Source: an uncultured Muribaculaceae bacterium
GTDB lineage: Bacteria > Bacteroidota > Bacteroidia > Bacteroidales > Muribaculaceae
NCBI GenBank assembly: GCA_910586595.1
Contig: CAJUJB010000068.1
Span: 1-9,420 of the forward strand
Reading direction: 5' to 3'
DNA: 9,420 nt
The notes under the pieces: model-generated
The model's input: the letters and a program-made list of their open reading frames with translations, nothing else
Databases searched by the model: none
What the model was told of the DNA's origin: nothing
Made by a program: the position numbers and the translations under genes
Shown here: positions 6,534-9,420 of the stretch, one piece after another
How the letters are laid out: every line of letters begins with the position of its first letter
Numbering within the stretch: the stretch's first letter is position 1

Positions 6534-6558
6534 CATTTCCGTACAAACAATCCAATCT

Positions 6559-9210
6559 ATGTCTGAAACTAAGCTCTACAAGGGCTTGTCGGCAGCCGAA
6601 GCCGACGAAAGCCGACGCCTTCATGGCGTCAATATTCTCACCCCTCCGGAGAGGGAAAGTCTGTGGCAGAGATTCGCTAAAAAATTCTCCGATCCGCTGG
6701 TTATAATTCTGCTCGTTGCCGGAGTCCTTTCGGTGGGTATATCATGTTATGAATACTGGGGTCTTGACGAGGGCGGAGGTGTGTTCTTTGAACCCGTCGG
6801 AATCTTTATAGCCATCTTCCTTGCCACGGGGCTTGCCTTCTGGTTCGAGCTTAAGGCCGACCGTGAATTTGCAATACTCAACCAGGTCAACGACGACGAG
6901 CCGGTGCAAGTGATCCGCGATGGTCATGCCACCCAGATTTCGAAGAAAGATGTGGTGGTCGGTGATGTGGTGATATTGAATACCGGTGCCGACATCCCTG
7001 CCGACGGTGTGCTGCTTGAGGCCGTCTCGCTCAATGTCGACGAATCTTCGCTCACAGGCGAGCCTCTGTGCCATAAGACTACCGATAAAGCCCAGTTTGA
7101 CCCGGATGCGACTTTCCCCTCCGATCATGTGCTCCGAGGCACAAAAGTGATGGAGGGCCATGGAGTGATGGAGGTGACTGCCGTAGGCGACGCGACCGAA
7201 AATGGAAAGGTATTTGTGGCTGCTCAGATCGATGATTCGGTCAAGACTCCGCTTAACGAGCAGCTCGATGGCCTCGGGAAGCTGATCTCGCGCATTTCTT
7301 ATGTAATTGGTATTCTTATCGTGGCCGGTAGAGTGGTGATGTATTTCATCAATGCCGATTTCGACTGGATGAGCTTCACGGCTTATCTGCTGCAGTCGCT
7401 CATGGTGGCCGTCACGCTGGTTGTCGTATCTGTGCCTGAAGGCTTGCCGATGGCTGTGACTCTTTCGCTGGCATACTCTATGCGCCGCATGCTCAAGACC
7501 AACAATCTTGTCCGCAAGCTGCATGCGTGCGAGACGATGGGCGCCACTACGGTAATATGTACCGACAAGACAGGTACGCTCACCGAGAACCAGATGCGCG
7601 TCTACAAGACCGACTTTTTCGGCAGCCCGTCTGACGATGTGATATACGAAGGTATTGCCGCAAACACTACAGCCCAGCTCGACCTCTCGGGAGAGAAGCC
7701 TTCCGTCCTCGGCAATCCTACTGAGGGCGCGTTGCTGCTCTGGATGAAGTCGCGTGGGGTCGACTATGCCGATTACCGGGGCAAAGTGAAGGTCGTGGAA
7801 GAACTTCCGTTCTCTACCGAGCGCAAATATATGGCAACTGTGGTTAAATCAGCCTCGGGGGAGGATATACTATATATAAAGGGGGCGCCGGAGATCGTGT
7901 TCGGCTTGTGTGCCGATACCTCAGGAGTGGATAAGGCTGAGATTGATGCGCTGCTGATCGGCTATCAGAATATGGCCATGCGCACACTTGGTTTTGCATA
8001 TCAGGTGCTGAAGCCCGGTGATGCGACCATAGCCGACGGCCGTTGTGTTGCTACACGTCTCACCTTCCTCGGAGTGGCTGCCATTTCAGATCCTGTGCGT
8101 GCGGAGGTTCCTGCAGCAGTGCGCGAGGTAATCGACGCGGGCGTAAAGGTGAAGATCGTAACCGGAGATACCCCCGGAACTGCAAAGGAAATAGGACGGC
8201 AGATCGGATTGTGGAATGACAATGTTGACACCGACCGGAATATAATCACCGGTGTGGAATTTGCCGAACTTAGCGATGCGCAGCTCCGCGACCGTGTGGG
8301 CGATCTTAAAATTATAGCGCGTGCGCGCCCGATGGATAAAAAACGTCTCGTCGAGGCTCTCCAGGCTAATAATGAAGTCGTGGCTGTGACTGGCGACGGT
8401 ACAAATGATGCTCCGGCTCTTAAGGCTGCCCACGTGGGTCTGTCGATGGGCGACGGCACTTCGGTGGCTAAAGAGGCGTCGGATATAACTATTGTCGATA
8501 ATTCATTCTCCTCAATCGGCCGGGCTGTGATGTGGGGTCGTTCGTTGTATCAGAATATCCAGCGCTTCATTCTGTTCCAGATGACGGTAAATATTGTTGC
8601 GTGTCTTATCGTGCTATTCGGTGCCTTTATGGGCATGCAGTCGCCTCTGACCGTTACCCAGATGCTTTGGGTCAATCTTATTATGGATACCTTCGCGGCT
8701 ATGGCGCTTGCCTCATTGCCGCCATCGAAAAGTGTGATGAAGGATGCCCCGCGCCCGCGCACTGCCTTTATCATCAGTAAGGCTATGTGGCGATCGATTA
8801 TCGGTGTCGGTGCCATATTCTTTGTGGCCCTCTTTGCCTTCCTCTATTATCTGGAGCATACTCCGCTCACCTCGCTCACCCAGATTGGACATTTGCCGAT
8901 AGGAGAGAATACGGGTCTGTCGCCCTATGAACTGTCGATCTTCTTTACGACGTTCGTCTTCCTTCAATTCTGGAATATGTTTAATGCACGTGCGTTCGAG
9001 ACAGGGCGGTCGGCTTTCCATTTTAAGGATTGCGGAGGCTTCGTGTTGATTGCGCTGGCCATTTTTGTAGGTCAGATAGCCATTGTCACCATCGGCGGCC
9101 GATTCTTCGGAGTAGTGCCCCTGAGTTTGACCGACTGGTGCATTATCATCGGGTCGACATCGGTGGTGCTTTGGATCGGGGAGATCTTCCGCCTCTTTGT
9201 GAAAAAATAA
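6559..9210 (+). CDS. Calcium-translocating P-type ATPase, PMCA type (IIB)
   Basis: This 883-residue inner-membrane pump exports Ca2+ from the cytoplasm using ATP and is full length for the family. All catalytic parts are present: TGE of the actuator domain (166-168), the phosphorylated Asp336 in DKTGTLTEN, nucleotide-binding KGAPE (441-445), TGD (535-537) and GDGTNDAP (612-619). Membrane segments sit near 47-97 (two), 238-305 (two) and 670-880 (six). Ca2+ ligands are visible as Glu294 in PEGLP of M4, and Asn706 and Asp710 in LWVNLIMDTFA of M6. M5 reads FQMTVNIVAC (Asn678), as in plasma-membrane pumps, and lacks the extra Glu of SERCA M5, predicting one Ca2+ per cycle. There is no calmodulin-type tail: the protein ends soon after M10. 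The ATG at 6559 opens a typical N-terminus, with the -7 box just upstream. It stands alone, divergent from the fimbrial genes. Substrate is assigned from the motifs; transport was not shown. Confidence 0.95.
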   Translation: MSETKLYKGLSAAEADESRRLHGVNILTPPERESLWQRFAKKFSDPLVIILLVAGVLSVGISCYEYWGLDEGGGVFFEPVGIFIAIFLATGLAFWFELKADREFAILNQVNDDEPVQVIRDGHATQISKKDVVVGDVVILNTGADIPADGVLLEAVSLNVDESSLTGEPLCHKTTDKAQFDPDATFPSDHVLRGTKVMEGHGVMEVTAVGDATENGKVFVAAQIDDSVKTPLNEQLDGLGKLISRISYVIGILIVAGRVVMYFINADFDWMSFTAYLLQSLMVAVTLVVVSVPEGLPMAVTLSLAYSMRRMLKTNNLVRKLHACETMGATTVICTDKTGTLTENQMRVYKTDFFGSPSDDVIYEGIAANTTAQLDLSGEKPSVLGNPTEGALLLWMKSRGVDYADYRGKVKVVEELPFSTERKYMATVVKSASGEDILYIKGAPEIVFGLCADTSGVDKAEIDALLIGYQNMAMRTLGFAYQVLKPGDATIADGRCVATRLTFLGVAAISDPVRAEVPAAVREVIDAGVKVKIVTGDTPGTAKEIGRQIGLWNDNVDTDRNIITGVEFAELSDAQLRDRVGDLKIIARARPMDKKRLVEALQANNEVVAVTGDGTNDAPALKAAHVGLSMGDGTSVAKEASDITIVDNSFSSIGRAVMWGRSLYQNIQRFILFQMTVNIVACLIVLFGAFMGMQSPLTVTQMLWVNLIMDTFAAMALASLPPSKSVMKDAPRPRTAFIISKAMWRSIIGVGAIFFVALFAFLYYLEHTPLTSLTQIGHLPIGENTGLSPYELSIFFTTFVFLQFWNMFNARAFETGRSAFHFKDCGGFVLIALAIFVGQIAIVTIGGRFFGVVPLSLTDWCIIIGSTSVVLWIGEIFRLFVKK

Positions 9211-9233
9211 AATCTTTAGAAATCTTAAAATCG

Positions 9234-9272
9234 ATCGCTTCGGTTCATATGAGCCGGAGCGATTTTGTTTTT
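9234..9272 (+). terminator. Rho-independent terminator of the calcium ATPase
   Basis: ATCGCTTCGGTTC pairs with GAGCCGGAGCGAT (two G-T wobbles) around a 4-nt ATAT loop. It is followed by TTTGTTTTT. It starts 24 nt after the TAA, in the right place and orientation to end the ATPase transcript. Confidence 0.9.
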
Positions 9273-9396
9273 GGCGCAGAACGAAAATATATAGAATATC
9301 CACTTCCAAAAATCACCAATAAATTCTCCTGAATGGCCACGGTTCTGTGAATGGATGTTAAATCCATGCTTTAAAACACATTTTTTCTCGAAAAAG
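9273..9396. other. Intergenic A/T-rich stretch, no gene seen
   Basis: No convincing coding frame, RNA gene or repeat is visible here. The right part contains a T-run (9381-9386) and an A-run (9391-9395) directly before the -33-like TTTG, which may be an upstream A/T element of the next promoter. Confidence 0.4.
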
Positions 9397-9420
9397 TTTG
9401 GAGGGTTCAGAAAAAGGCTC
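9397..9420 (+). promoter_or_regulatory. Probable -33 element and spacer of a strong promoter cut by the window edge
   Basis: TTTG at 9397-9400 matches the Bacteroidetes -33 element. Exactly 20 bases follow to the window end, the usual spacer length (19-21) before TAnnTTTG. The spacer's GGAGGGTTCAGAAAAAGGCT style resembles, from memory, promoters ahead of tRNA or rRNA genes in this phylum. The -7 box itself is not visible, so this is a prediction. Confidence 0.5.

Larger units (their letters stand above)
6101..6558. promoter_or_regulatory. Divergent control region between fimbrial operon and calcium ATPase
   Basis: This 458-bp stretch has no credible gene; the short frames crossing it lack recognisable domains. 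It must hold the start signals for both the leftward fimbrial series and the rightward ATPase. Visible elements, left to right, are a GGTGTT/AACACC hairpin (6188-6206), two facing -7-like boxes (6332-6339 rightward, 6346-6353 leftward), three imperfect 17-nt repeats starting at 6379, 6401 and 6419, a TTGACA-N3-TGTCAA dyad (6424-6438) and the ATPase -7 box (6526-6533). The right half is clearly A/T-rich. Confidence 0.7.

Noticed and set aside
6101..6558. Invertible (phase-variable) promoter, as seen for many Bacteroides surface operons
   Set aside because: I saw no pair of matching long inverted repeats bracketing the promoter; only short local dyads. A check of reads for inverted orientation would settle it.
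6290..6624. Short leftward reading frames in the divergent region and over the ATPase start
   Set aside because: No recognisable domain, low-complexity or basic composition, and overlap with promoter signals and the ATPase N-terminus; they look like chance frames.
1..9420. CRISPR array, insertion sequence, tRNA or rRNA gene inside the window
   Set aside because: No regularly spaced long repeats, transposase motifs, terminal inverted repeats or tRNA/rRNA-like segments were recognised.

Overview
The window looks like a chromosome segment from a gut-type Bacteroidales bacterium, most likely near Muribaculaceae or Bacteroidaceae. That placement rests on the gene families (Mfa1/Mfa2-type fimbrillins, DUF3575, DUF3868), the Bacteroidetes -7 promoter box (TAnnTTTG) ahead of the rightward gene, the absence of obvious Shine-Dalgarno sequences, and lipoboxes followed by acidic residues. 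Species cannot be fixed from the sequence alone.

Layout. The left two thirds (1-6100) is one leftward (minus-strand) gene series for a type V (FimA/Mfa-like) fimbria. In transcription order it holds: a DUF3575 outer-membrane beta-barrel (6100-5516); a DUF3868 protein with an OmpA-like and a TPR-like part (5499-4000); a large Mfa1-type major fimbrillin lipoprotein (3963-2092); a rho-independent terminator (2062-2025); a FimB/Mfa2-family lipoprotein (1867-812); and a third fimbrillin-like lipoprotein, probably a minor or tip subunit. The last gene seems to start at a TTG codon (751) and runs off the left edge. The right third holds one rightward gene, a complete PMCA-type (IIB) calcium-translocating P-type ATPase (6559-9210), closed by its own terminator (9234-9272).

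The 458-bp divergent region (6101-6558) carries the ATPase -7 box, two facing -7-like boxes that form an imperfect palindrome, three imperfect copies of a 17-nt repeat, and a perfect TTGACA-N3-TGTCAA dyad. The last 24 bases look like the -33 element and spacer of a strong promoter whose -7 box would lie just outside the window.

Working model. Mfa1-, Mfa2- and tip-like lipoproteins are exported through the Sec/lipoprotein route, moved to the outer surface and assembled by protease-triggered strand exchange. The two upstream genes probably encode an envelope platform or assembly accessory: a small outer-membrane barrel plus a periplasmic protein with an atypical OmpA-like fold. The terminator behind the major subunit would keep anchor and tip at lower levels than the shaft protein. 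The calcium pump is probably an unrelated housekeeping neighbour. Nothing here is unmistakably a new system. The least-described parts are the DUF3575/DUF3868 pair and the control region.
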